NCBI RefSeq assembly: GCF_001519065.1
Contig: NZ_KQ954251.1
Location: forward strand, 310,001-374,000
Source of the DNA: Novosphingobium sp. FSW06-99
GTDB taxonomy: Bacteria; Pseudomonadota; Alphaproteobacteria; Sphingomonadales; Sphingomonadaceae
DNA length: 64,000 bases
Reading direction: 5' to 3'
Part shown: positions 17,841-26,268 of the stretch, in pieces
Layout: the number at the start of each line of letters is the position of its first letter
How positions within the stretch are numbered: position 1 is the first letter of the stretch
Position numbers and translations under genes: made by a program
The notes under the pieces: model-generated
Seen by the model: only the letters and a program-made list of their open reading frames with translations
Databases searched by the model: none
What the model was told of the DNA's origin: nothing

Positions 17841-19725
17841 TTACACCCCGCGCATATCGTTCATAACCGGGATCGTGAACCCCGGAGACGCCATCAGCGA
17901 AACGCTGTTGGCCGATGTCGCCGCGATCGACCGGCTGCGCAGACAACAGCGCCGCAATCTCGACGTGCAGATCTTCTGCATGGAATCCTGGTGTGAAGAC
18001 ACCCGCATTCATGTCACGCGCGATTGGCGCAATGTTCTGGCCGACGAACACTTCAGAACGTCGGACGTCTATTGTTTTCACTTCGGTATCTACAGCGACA
18101 TGCACCACCTGATGCATCACGTGCGCCGCGATGCCAAAGTCGTGGTGTTTTTCCACAACATTACCCAACCGCAATATTGCGCAGCCACCGATGAAGCGCT
18201 GATTCACGCCTCGTACCGGCAGATCCGGAATTTCCGCACGGCCGATCTCGTGCTCACCGCGTCCGCGTTTTCGGCACGGCAACTGGCCGGATACGATCTG
18301 GACAGGCCCGTGACAGTGGTTCCCCTGTTCGGCCCCAACGCGCCCGATGCGCCGGTGGAGGCCCCGCACCCGATCGATACCGACAGGCCCTTGCACCTGC
18401 TCTATTGTGGCAGGTTCGTGTCGAGCAAAGGCGTGGCAACGCTGATTGACGCGCTCAACGCGCTAGGCACATCCCTGCCCCACCCGATCGAACTCACCCT
18501 GGCCGGGCAGACGCAGTATTCCGATGCCGACTATATCGACACGCTGCGGATCGAGGCCGCGCGCCTGCCCGCCACGACCACGGTGCGGTTTGCGTTTGAT
18601 CTGGAACCGGATGCGATCCGTCCGCTGTTTGCCCAGGCCGACGCGTTCGTGCTGCCATCGCTGCATGAAGGGTTTGGCATGACCGTGACCGAGGCCCTGA
18701 TCGCCGGAACCCCGGTGGTCTGCTCCGATGCGGGTGCCCTGCCAGAGGTTGCGGGGGGATTTGCGCTGACGTTTCCTGCCGGCGATGCCGCCGAACTAGC
18801 CCGCGTGTTGCAAGACTTTGTGGTGTCACACGGCACCGGCATGATTGCGTGCGACCGCGGGGTGTTCCCCCCAGAGGATTGGCACGTAATGGCCACCGAC
18901 CACGCCCGGACCTATACGCGTGAAAGCTATGTCAACCGCATGGTCGAACACTTCGACACGCTGTTGCAACCGACGGCAAGCTGGGACGAGACGATGAGGC
19001 AAGCCTTGGCCGATGCGCAAACTTATGTGCCGGGTGCGACGATGGCGCATCGGTTCGACCAGGCAGTGCTTGGCGCGGTGGTCGGCCAGGCCGCCCAGGC
19101 GCACGCTGACCAACGGCGCACAAGGCGCCAGCCAGTGGTCCCCGTCCCCTCCCCTGACCGATCGTTTGCCCAAAGCACAGCCGGCGCCAGTACCCACCAT
19201 GCGGTCGATACATTGTGCGTCGATCTGCAGATCGAGGATCGTAGGACGCCCTTGCGCTGGCTTGGCCCGGCACATGGCCGATTGCGGCGGGCGCTTCGCT
19301 TTGCGCGTGAACTGGCGAGCAAACGCGCCTACGTCTTCGGGCCGGCACGCGGTCCGATCGCAAAGGGCAATGCTGCGAGAAATTGCCGGAACTGGCCGGA
19401 AGCCATCACGCACTATACCAAAGCGCTGGACATTAATCCCAAGCTGGGCGGCATCTGGGTGCAACTGGGGCATGCATACAAGGAAGCGGGTGCATTTTCG
19501 GACGCCGAGGCCGCTTACGGGCGCGCCACGCACTTGATGCCATTCAATTCTGACCTCTATCTCCAGATCGGCCATCTCAACAAACTGCGCGGTGATCTGG
19601 ATCAGACGACCCACTGTTATCGCCGGTCGTTGGTTTACGACAAATCCAACGTTCATGCCAAACGCGAGCTCGAAAATCTCGGTCTTTCGGAGGACGTTGT
19701 CAGGATACAATTGTTTCACGGGTGA
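17827..19725 (+). CDS. GT4 glycosyltransferase with C-terminal TPRs
   Basis: 632 aa. The first 370 residues are a GT-B transferase of family 4 (FHFGIYSDMHHLMHHV; HLLYCGRFVSSKGVATLIDAL; catalytic region LHEGFGMTVTEALIAGTPVV). After a linker of about 120 residues rich in Ala, Arg and Pro, residues about 510-620 form three TPR units (NWPEAITHYTKALDINPKLG, IWVQLGHAYKEAGAFSDAEA and one more), a likely docking platform. The ATG at 17827 lies within the 3' end of the preceding transferase gene, so translation is coupled. Confidence 0.85.
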   Translation: MPLHNYTPRISFITGIVNPGDAISETLLADVAAIDRLRRQQRRNLDVQIFCMESWCEDTRIHVTRDWRNVLADEHFRTSDVYCFHFGIYSDMHHLMHHVRRDAKVVVFFHNITQPQYCAATDEALIHASYRQIRNFRTADLVLTASAFSARQLAGYDLDRPVTVVPLFGPNAPDAPVEAPHPIDTDRPLHLLYCGRFVSSKGVATLIDALNALGTSLPHPIELTLAGQTQYSDADYIDTLRIEAARLPATTTVRFAFDLEPDAIRPLFAQADAFVLPSLHEGFGMTVTEALIAGTPVVCSDAGALPEVAGGFALTFPAGDAAELARVLQDFVVSHGTGMIACDRGVFPPEDWHVMATDHARTYTRESYVNRMVEHFDTLLQPTASWDETMRQALADAQTYVPGATMAHRFDQAVLGAVVGQAAQAHADQRRTRRQPVVPVPSPDRSFAQSTAGASTHHAVDTLCVDLQIEDRRTPLRWLGPAHGRLRRALRFARELASKRAYVFGPARGPIAKGNAARNCRNWPEAITHYTKALDINPKLGGIWVQLGHAYKEAGAFSDAEAAYGRATHLMPFNSDLYLQIGHLNKLRGDLDQTTHCYRRSLVYDKSNVHAKRELENLGLSEDVVRIQLFHG

Positions 19726-19853
19726 ACAAAAACGGCATGATTGACCTGCAATTTGTGGTGAAGCGGCCGCCAGATGCATATGCCCGATCGCTCGCATCGA
19801 ACCAGGCCAGCCAACCGTCGTGCACGGGGGGCGCGCTGGCGAGTTTCGTGTGA
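19722..19853 (+). CDS. Short ORF, 43 aa, coupled to the upstream transferase
   Basis: GTG start overlapping the transferase stop (GTGA). The frame runs 43 codons with no membrane segment or known motif. It occupies most of an otherwise unexplained 219-bp gap within the operon. It could be a real leader or small protein, or the degraded end of a gene. Confidence 0.25.
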   Translation: MNKNGMIDLQFVVKRPPDAYARSLASNQASQPSCTGGALASFV

Positions 19854-19855
19854 CG

Positions 19856-19945
19856 ATGAGCGACAGGAAATCTAGCAGCAATTTCCAGGGAAGATTGTTG
19901 GCCTCTGCCGAGGCTATCTACGCCAATGAGGGCAGGAGTCTTTGA
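19856..19945 (+). CDS. Short ORF, 29 aa, coupled to the HAD phosphatase gene
   Basis: ATG at 19856, stop overlapping the next start as TGATG. The peptide contains SNFQGRLLASAEAIYANEG. Its precise junctions on both sides suggest coupling, but length and composition alone do not prove it is translated. Confidence 0.25.
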   Translation: MSDRKSSSNFQGRLLASAEAIYANEGRSL

Positions 19946-20325
19946 TGAAACGACTTGTGATTGATCTTGACGGCACGCTGACCGTCGATGATCCGGGAAC
20001 GTCTTATGACCAAAAAGCACCGGACATGGCGGTAGTGGCGCGGTTGAAAGAATATCATGACGACGGCTTTGAAATAATTATTCAGACAGCGCGTAACATG
20101 CGTACATATAACAATTCGGTAGGAAAAATAACCGCGCATACCCTGCCCGTTGTGATTGAATGGCTGAACCGGCACGGAATTCCTTATGATGAAATCCATA
20201 TCGGGAAGCCATGGTGTGGCACTGAGGGTTTCTATGTTGATGATCGCGCTATTCGGCCTAGCGAATTTGTGTCCATGAGTCGCCAGCAGATTGCTGTTCT
20301 GCTTGGCGAAGGTGATGCCCAATGA
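19945..20325 (+). CDS. HAD-superfamily capsule-biosynthesis phosphatase
   Basis: 126-aa compact HAD phosphatase without a cap domain. It shows nucleophile motif I VIDLDGTLT, motif II Thr in IIIQTARNM, motif III Lys in HIGKPW, and motif IV acidic pair YVDDRAIRP. Small HAD enzymes of this type occur in capsule loci, where they dephosphorylate a sugar- or alcohol-phosphate intermediate. The ATG at 19945 has GGCAGGAG upstream; an in-frame TTG precedes it. It overlaps the next gene as ATGA. Confidence 0.82.
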   Translation: MKRLVIDLDGTLTVDDPGTSYDQKAPDMAVVARLKEYHDDGFEIIIQTARNMRTYNNSVGKITAHTLPVVIEWLNRHGIPYDEIHIGKPWCGTEGFYVDDRAIRPSEFVSMSRQQIAVLLGEGDAQ

Positions 20326-21947
20326 CGGTGAACGATCTCAAGGCGACGCCGCCAGAAGGCGCCGCAATCTGGCTGATCATGTCTGGCACTTATGTGGGCC
20401 AGGAATTGGCGTTTGAACTGGGGCAGTTGCCACCAGCGATGATACCGGTCGGAAACAAACGCCTTTATGAAATGCAACTCGATACGATCGGCCCAAATGA
20501 CCGCGTGTATATGGCGCTGCCCGCCCAATATACGCCGCCGATCGAGGACTTGCGCCGCCTGAGCGAGCGTGGCGTTCAGATTGTGCCGATGCCCGAAGGG
20601 CTGACGCTTGGTACGGCAGTGGTCTATGCATTCAATTATATTGGTGCAGGCAACACACCTGCGCGTATTCTGCATGGCGATACACTTATTCGCGATCTGC
20701 CTGCCGGCGAAGATGTGATTGCGGTTGCCATCAGCAACGATGACTACCAATGGGCTGATGTCACGGTGGCCGACAACATTGTCAAATCCATCAAGACCGG
20801 ACCGGCTGCCACCAACGGCGCAGACCGTCTGGTGGCATGCGGTTATTTCGCTTGCTCATCCTGCTCGACGCTTCTGCGCTCGATCATTTTCGCTAAAGGC
20901 CGCTTCATCGCTGGTTTGCAAGAGTATGCCAACCAACGCCCATTGACAGCCTCGACTGTGGAGGAATGGCTGGATTTTGGCCACATCCAAACTTTTTTCC
21001 AGTCCCGGCGCAGCGTCTCGACAGCGCGCGCCTTCAACGAAGTGCAGCTTGGCCAATACACGGTACGCAAGTCGAGTCTATCCAATGCCCAAAAGATCAG
21101 GGCTGAAACGCATTGGTTGTCCAACGCGCCAGCAGTAACAAAGCCGTTCTGTAGCCGCGTGATCGACAGTGGAGAGGGGCCGGAAGGGCCATATTACGAA
21201 ACCGAATATGAATACATGCTGACGCTGTCGGAACTTTACCTGTTTGGCAATATCAGCCGGTCGGGATGGACACGAATAGTCAGTGCCTGTAGTGATTTTC
21301 TCGAAGCGCTTGCCTCCGTTGAAGGCGGCGAGACCGGTCATGCCGATCTTCGCCAATTGACCAACAACATGTATGGTCGGCTTGAGCGCTTCGCTACAGA
21401 AACTGGTTTTGACATAACTACGCCAAACCATCTCGATGGAAAACCTCTGCCCTCGCTGATGCAGATTGCGGAGCAGGTTCAAGCGCGCATAAATCTGGAT
21501 GAGCCACGCAAGCAAAAAGTCATGCATGGTGACTTTTGCTTCAGCAATATTTTTTATAATACGCGCGCAAGGCGTGTACGCGTCATCGATCCTCGTGGAT
21601 ATGTCCGAGAAGGAGACTTTACTCATTTTGGCGATACGCGTTATGATATGGCAAAGCTCGCACATTCGGCGATCGGTTACTATGATCTAATCATTGGTGG
21701 CCGTTATCGTTGTGACCGACTTGGTGCGAATGCGTTTTCGCTCGATTTTGAAAGCACAGAAATTCGCACCTGGATCGCAGATGTATTTGGCGGCATTTGC
21801 ATCGATGGCCAATACCTTTGTAGTGAAGAAGTCAACGCGATTATGACTGGGTTGTTTTTATCCATGCTGCCTTTGCATGCTGATCGCCCAGACCGTCAGC
21901 AAGCGTTTATTGCCAATGCCCTACGCTTGTTCAAGGAGCGTTCCTGA
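20322..21947 (+). CDS. Nucleotidyltransferase-like domain fused to an APH/choline-kinase-type phosphotransferase
   Basis: 541 aa. The N-terminal 240 residues resemble a sugar-nucleotidyltransferase fold (ILHGDTLIRDLP as the metal/NTP loop, PVGNKRLYEMQLD), but the usual GxGxR nucleotide signature near the N-terminus is replaced by MSGTYVGQEL, so this domain may not be catalytic. The C-terminal half is a kinase of the aminoglycoside/choline-kinase fold: catalytic VMHGDFCFSNIFYN and metal-binding VIDPRG. This looks like a LicA-type small-molecule kinase joined to a LicC-like domain. The product may be phosphorylated choline, ethanolamine, glycerol or a sugar (inference). Confidence 0.75.
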   Translation: MTVNDLKATPPEGAAIWLIMSGTYVGQELAFELGQLPPAMIPVGNKRLYEMQLDTIGPNDRVYMALPAQYTPPIEDLRRLSERGVQIVPMPEGLTLGTAVVYAFNYIGAGNTPARILHGDTLIRDLPAGEDVIAVAISNDDYQWADVTVADNIVKSIKTGPAATNGADRLVACGYFACSSCSTLLRSIIFAKGRFIAGLQEYANQRPLTASTVEEWLDFGHIQTFFQSRRSVSTARAFNEVQLGQYTVRKSSLSNAQKIRAETHWLSNAPAVTKPFCSRVIDSGEGPEGPYYETEYEYMLTLSELYLFGNISRSGWTRIVSACSDFLEALASVEGGETGHADLRQLTNNMYGRLERFATETGFDITTPNHLDGKPLPSLMQIAEQVQARINLDEPRKQKVMHGDFCFSNIFYNTRARRVRVIDPRGYVREGDFTHFGDTRYDMAKLAHSAIGYYDLIIGGRYRCDRLGANAFSLDFESTEIRTWIADVFGGICIDGQYLCSEEVNAIMTGLFLSMLPLHADRPDRQQAFIANALRLFKERS

Positions 21948-21948
21948 G

Positions 21949-22665
21949 ATGATTATCATTCCAATGGCAGGCCTCTCGCGCCGGTTTGCTGAAGCTGGCT
22001 ACACTTTGCCCAAGTACATGCTGCCACTCGACGGCGGAACCGTGTTCGATTCGGCACTCAAGAGTTTTTCGAAGTATTTTACTGACCAGACATTTGTCCT
22101 GGCCGTGCGTGACGTGATGGGCACGCGGGATTTTGTGACCGAGCGGTGCCGTGCGTTGGGTATTGCCGATTTTCATGTCGTAACGCTCGATGCACCAACC
22201 GATGGACAGGCTGAAACCGTCAGCCTTGCCATTGACGGTGCAGATATTGGAGACGATGCGGCGCTGACGATCTTTAACATCGACACGTTCAGGCCAGGAT
22301 TTTCCTTTCCCACAGATTCGTGGATGGATGGCGCAGCGGGCTATCTCGAAGTGTTTCGCGGAAGCGGAGACAACTGGTCGTATGTTCGCCCAGCAGAAGG
22401 AGCCGGCAATTTGGCACTGGAGGTGGCAGAAAAACGACCGATTTCGGACTTGTGCTGCACCGGACTTTATCACTTTGCGCGGGCCGGAGATTTCCGCGTG
22501 GCCCTGCAGCGCGAACGTATGGCGCCGTCGTCAAAGGAGCTATTTGTTGCGCCATTGTACAATCATATCATTGCCGATGGTGGAAAAATCCATTTCCATG
22601 AAATTGCACGTTCCGAAGTCGTATTTTGCGGCGTGCCCAGCGAATATGAAGCGTTGATTTCCTGA
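21949..22665 (+). CDS. NTP-dependent nucleotidyltransferase (capsule precursor activation)
   Basis: 238 aa, nucleotidyltransferase family. The N-terminal signature IPMAGLSRRFAEAGYTLPKYMLPL is complete (glycine/arginine loop and the lysine of PKYMLPL); FNIDTF is the second metal site. This suggests it makes an NDP- or CDP-activated compound, complementing the degenerate domain in the preceding fusion. The ATG at 21949 lies one base after the upstream stop, with AAGGAG ahead of it. Confidence 0.8.
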   Translation: MIIIPMAGLSRRFAEAGYTLPKYMLPLDGGTVFDSALKSFSKYFTDQTFVLAVRDVMGTRDFVTERCRALGIADFHVVTLDAPTDGQAETVSLAIDGADIGDDAALTIFNIDTFRPGFSFPTDSWMDGAAGYLEVFRGSGDNWSYVRPAEGAGNLALEVAEKRPISDLCCTGLYHFARAGDFRVALQRERMAPSSKELFVAPLYNHIIADGGKIHFHEIARSEVVFCGVPSEYEALIS

Positions 22666-22691
22666 TACGATTTTGCACAGAGATTGATAAT

Positions 22692-24518
22692 ATGACCTCG
22701 CTTCATCAAGCCCCTCGTCATCGATATTCTGACGAACTCTTTTCGAATGACAGTCGATCTCGATTGAGCGTGGTCATGCAGGGCGGCGTCAGTCAGGATA
22801 CACTGTCGATGGTGGCCATCCATTGCAGGCATTGGCGGGACATTTTTCCCGATGCAGAGATCATTTTGTCCATATCTACCCCGGATGTCATCAGGGGTAC
22901 GCATGCCGACGGTTCGACAGATGACCTCACCCTCGCCGGGCCTGTAAGAGATCGTAATCTTGCAAAGATCGCTCTTGCGCTCATCAAAACGTCTTGCGAC
23001 AAAGTTGTCCAAGCCCAAGGCGCGTTGCCGCTGCCTCCGATCAAAACGGACTCTCCTGGCCCCAACAATGGCAATTTACAGATATCTGCTGCGCAGGCCG
23101 GGCTTGCTGCTGCAACCGGCACCCATATTCTGCGCACGCGCGCCGACTTGATATTTGCGGACGACAGCTTCATTGGCCAGTGGATTGATGGTAACGGCCT
23201 TCAACGTGGCGACCATCAATTGTTGCGCAAGCGGGTTTTGATCTCTTACCTGTATACGCTCAATCCCTATACATTTGAACGGATGCCATACCACTACAGC
23301 GACTGGTTCCATTTTGGGTTGGCTGAGGACGTTCGCGCCCTTTGGGACGTGCCGTTCGTCACTCTCGCGGATGCAACTTTCTATAAGACGCACCCGTATG
23401 CCGAATATTCCAACCATCAAGAGCGCTTGGTTTTAACCAAGAGAGCAGTAGAGCAGCATATTACCTTTAATGCACTCGTAAAACTTAATAGTGAGGTGTC
23501 ACTGGATTATCATAACGACCTATCGCAGCGAAAAAAATCTATAGATGTTCTTTGTGATAATTTCATCGTTTGCGATTTGATCAAAGCAAAGTGCATATTT
23601 GATAAATATGCTATGGATTTTGAAAATCCGGCGAAGCGACTGCACTGCATCCCGCCAGAAGATTGGCGAACCTTGACGCTGTCCGCGCCGGCTGAGCGTG
23701 AAGCATTCTTGCTTGAGAAGGGGCGAATTGCGCGCGAACCGGTGTTGGCGCCCTTCCCCCGGCATTATCCGGGAATTGCGTTAAGAACAAAGATTGGGAG
23801 GGTCGAGCGCGGAACAATCATTGCCCATGGCAAGTCCGGTATTTTGGTCCATGGGCCCTACGATATTCTTCCGCGCGGTAGTTATACCGCTATCGTCGAA
23901 ATTATCCGGATCGAAGGCCATGGATTGATCAATATTCACTTGACGCTTGAAGAAGGCGCGCGAAAGCTAGCTTCACGTCAAGTATTTGTAAAAGATTGTG
24001 AAGGTTGCAATATCGAAATCGACTTTGACGTTCAGGTTGAATCTGGCAAGCAATTTGAAGTTGTTGTCGATGTTCCTGCCTTCCAATTTGCAGAAATCAA
24101 AGACGTTACGGTTGTTAAGCGAGAGGAGCGCGCTGCACCCAAGTCCAGCATGCTCCTATCGCCCGCAATGCCGCCACTGAAGACGATCGTGGGGCAAAAG
24201 TGTGAACTCGGTCTTGCGACATCAGGTCGGGCAGGACATCTTTTATTCGGCCCCTATATTGCGTTGGATGCAGGTCGTTACATCCTGCGCGTTAACTTGC
24301 CCAAAGTCGTATCATCGGGGAAAGCCTATCTGGAGGTTGTGGGCAGCAAGAATCGTCGCTGCGCTCCAAAATATTTCATCACAAGACAAGACTGTCAGAA
24401 TGGATTTTTTGAAGTCCCATTCCTGTTGAAAGCAATGACTGAAGCTGTCGAGTTCCGGATACAGGCGGATGCGAGCGCCGATTTCGTGATCGGAGCCATA
24501 GAGTTGCGGCAATACTGA
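22692..24518 (+). CDS. WavE-type polysaccharide synthesis protein with two beta-sandwich repeats
   Basis: 608 aa. The N-terminal about 350 residues match the WavE lipopolysaccharide-synthesis type: SVVMQGGV, a segment reading LRTRADLIF as a DxD-like site, and YHYSDWFHFG. After this come two similar beta-rich modules, about residues 375-470 and 495-605, each carrying a G-(I/H)-L-(V/L)-(H/F)-GPY motif followed by L-x-x-G-x-Y; they probably bind sugars. No membrane helix is seen. AT content is higher than in the flanking genes. It is the last gene of the locus, convergent with the core operon. Confidence 0.75.
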   Translation: MTSLHQAPRHRYSDELFSNDSRSRLSVVMQGGVSQDTLSMVAIHCRHWRDIFPDAEIILSISTPDVIRGTHADGSTDDLTLAGPVRDRNLAKIALALIKTSCDKVVQAQGALPLPPIKTDSPGPNNGNLQISAAQAGLAAATGTHILRTRADLIFADDSFIGQWIDGNGLQRGDHQLLRKRVLISYLYTLNPYTFERMPYHYSDWFHFGLAEDVRALWDVPFVTLADATFYKTHPYAEYSNHQERLVLTKRAVEQHITFNALVKLNSEVSLDYHNDLSQRKKSIDVLCDNFIVCDLIKAKCIFDKYAMDFENPAKRLHCIPPEDWRTLTLSAPAEREAFLLEKGRIAREPVLAPFPRHYPGIALRTKIGRVERGTIIAHGKSGILVHGPYDILPRGSYTAIVEIIRIEGHGLINIHLTLEEGARKLASRQVFVKDCEGCNIEIDFDVQVESGKQFEVVVDVPAFQFAEIKDVTVVKREERAAPKSSMLLSPAMPPLKTIVGQKCELGLATSGRAGHLLFGPYIALDAGRYILRVNLPKVVSSGKAYLEVVGSKNRRCAPKYFITRQDCQNGFFEVPFLLKAMTEAVEFRIQADASADFVIGAIELRQY

Positions 24519-24527
24519 CGCGAACGA

Positions 24528-24731
24528 CTACATCCCGCCGGGTCTGAAGTGGCGGAACGCCAGTGCGGCGGTGGCGATGATGGCTGCCCAGACCAGTGCC
24601 ATCCAGGCCAGCGCGATCCAGTTTGCGCGGGGCATGCGAAATCCGCGTGTCATGCCGGTGCCGATTACCACGGTCAGCGCCATCAGGATACCGAGCACGC
24701 GGACCCAGTCGTCGGTGGTCAGGCCGGTCAT
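24528..24731 (-). CDS. Small two-helix membrane protein, 67 aa
   Basis: Two hydrophobic segments (VLGILMALTVVIGTG and WIALAWMALVWAAIIATAALA) with a positively charged loop between them. The ATG at 24731 overlaps the stop of the MBL-fold gene as ATGA. It resembles the membrane-anchor part of the retropepsin-like proteins that follow this operon in some sphingomonads, but no protease domain follows here (inference from memory). Convergent with the WavE gene; the two stops are 9 bp apart. Confidence 0.65.
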   Translation of the reverse strand: MTGLTTDDWVRVLGILMALTVVIGTGMTRGFRMPRANWIALAWMALVWAAIIATAALAFRHFRPGGM

Positions 24732-25495
24732 ACCAGGCGTTCCAAACCATCGTAGCCGGGCTCGATGTGCGATGGCAGTTCTTCGCACAGGGCGTGGTAA
24801 TCCATCGACTTGTCGAGATGGGTCAGGATGGCGCGGCCGGCGCGTGTGCGTTCGGCCAGGTCGAGTGCCATCGCCAGATGCGCGTGCGTGGGGTGCGGGT
24901 TGCGGCGCAGTGCATCGACCACCAGCACGTCGACCCGATAGAACAGTTCGACCATCGGTTCGGTAATTTCGCTGAAGTCTGTTGCGTAACCGATTGATTT
25001 GCCGCCCTGTTCAAAGCGATAGGCGGTCGATTGCGCGGGGCCGTGGGGCATTTCGCAGTGGCTGACGCCGATGCCCGCAACAATTCGCACGCGATCCAGA
25101 TTGTCGATGTTGCAGATCGTAGGATAGCCATGTTGCCCGGCAAACACATAGCCAAAGCGCATGCGCAGGCGGCGCACCGTTTCATCGGCGGCATAGGCCG
25201 GCAGTGGCGCGGCGCGGCCCATCCGTAGGGCGCGCAGATCGTCGATGCCATGGGTATGGTCGGCGTGATCGTGTGTCCACAGCACGGCATCGATGCGGCC
25301 GATGTTGGTGGCCAGCAACTGTGTGCGCAGATCGGGCGGCGTATCCACCAGCAGTCGCGCGCCGTCGTCGCCCTCCACCACGATCGCCACGCGGGTGCGG
25401 CGGTTGCGCGGTTCGGCCGGGTCGCATTCCCCCCAGTCGTTGCCGATGCGCGGCACACCGGTCGATGTGCCCGATCCGAGCATGATCAGCTTCAC
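24728..25495 (-). CDS. MBL-fold metallo-hydrolase (PhnP-like)
   Basis: 255-aa beta-lactamase-fold hydrolase with the metal motif THDHADH (about residues 75-81) and the N-terminal GSGTSTGVPRIG typical of the PhnP/phosphodiesterase branch; a second metal His occurs in SHCEMPHG. The substrate is probably a cyclic phosphodiester (family inference). It starts 4 bp inside the tatD stop and belongs to the metG-tatD operon, an arrangement common in alphaproteobacteria. Confidence 0.9.
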   Translation of the reverse strand: MKLIMLGSGTSTGVPRIGNDWGECDPAEPRNRRTRVAIVVEGDDGARLLVDTPPDLRTQLLATNIGRIDAVLWTHDHADHTHGIDDLRALRMGRAAPLPAYAADETVRRLRMRFGYVFAGQHGYPTICNIDNLDRVRIVAGIGVSHCEMPHGPAQSTAYRFEQGGKSIGYATDFSEITEPMVELFYRVDVLVVDALRRNPHPTHAHLAMALDLAERTRAGRAILTHLDKSMDYHALCEELPSHIEPGYDGLERLV

Positions 25496-26268
25496 AGACC
25501 GGCTTTCGCAAACAACGCGCGGAAATTGGCACCGGTGGTTTCGGCCAGGTCCGCGCTGGTCACCCCGCGCAAATCTGCCACATGGGCCAGCGTGTCGGCC
25601 ACAAAAGCGGGCTCACACGTCTTGCCTCGGTGGGGCACTGGCGCCAGAAACGGCGCATCGGTTTCGACCAGCAGACGATTCTCGGGTATTTCCGCAGCAA
25701 ACGCCGCCAAGTCCCTGGCGCTTTTGAACGTGACAATGCCCGACAGCGAAATCGTCAGCCCCAGATCGAGCACCGCGCGGCCAAATTCGGGCGAGGCGGT
25801 GAAACAGTGGATCAGCGCGGGAAACGCCCCCTTCCCCATTTCATCGGCCAGGATCGTCAGTGTGTCGGCCTCTGCATCGCGAGTGTGGATGATCAGCGGC
25901 AGGCCGGTGTCGCGCGCCACGCCGATATGGGTGCGGAACAGCGCCTGCTGCACCTGGCGATCGGAATGATCATAGTAATAATCGAGCCCGGTTTCGCCGA
26001 TCGCGATCACGCGCGGGTCCTGCGTCGCGGCATGGAGCACAGCCGCGCCCAGATCGGCATGTTCATCGGCCTCGTGCGGGTGAATGCCGACGCTGGCCCA
26101 GACATCGCTTTCGCGGTGGGCGGTGGCAATCACCGCGTCCCATTCGCTTTGCCGTGTCGAAATGTTGAGAAAGCCGCGCACGCCGCGCGCCCGCGCACGG
26201 CCGAGCATCGCCGCCTGCTGTTCGACCAGCCCTTTGTAATTGAGATGACAATGCGAATCGATCAGCAT
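25492..26268 (-). CDS. tatD: TatD-family metal-dependent DNase
   Basis: 258-aa TIM-barrel hydrolase: first metal motif DSHCHLN, Glu ligand in AIGETGLDYYY, His sites in IIHTRDAE and LIHCFTA, and final Asp in LVETDAPFLAPVPHRGK. TatD proteins have 3'-5' exonuclease and D-aminoacyl-tRNA-related assignments; the family match is clear, the cellular substrate is not. It abuts metG (TGATG junction) and overlaps the MBL-fold gene by 4 bp. Confidence 0.93.
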   Translation of the reverse strand: MLIDSHCHLNYKGLVEQQAAMLGRARARGVRGFLNISTRQSEWDAVIATAHRESDVWASVGIHPHEADEHADLGAAVLHAATQDPRVIAIGETGLDYYYDHSDRQVQQALFRTHIGVARDTGLPLIIHTRDAEADTLTILADEMGKGAFPALIHCFTASPEFGRAVLDLGLTISLSGIVTFKSARDLAAFAAEIPENRLLVETDAPFLAPVPHRGKTCEPAFVADTLAHVADLRGVTSADLAETTGANFRALFAKAGL

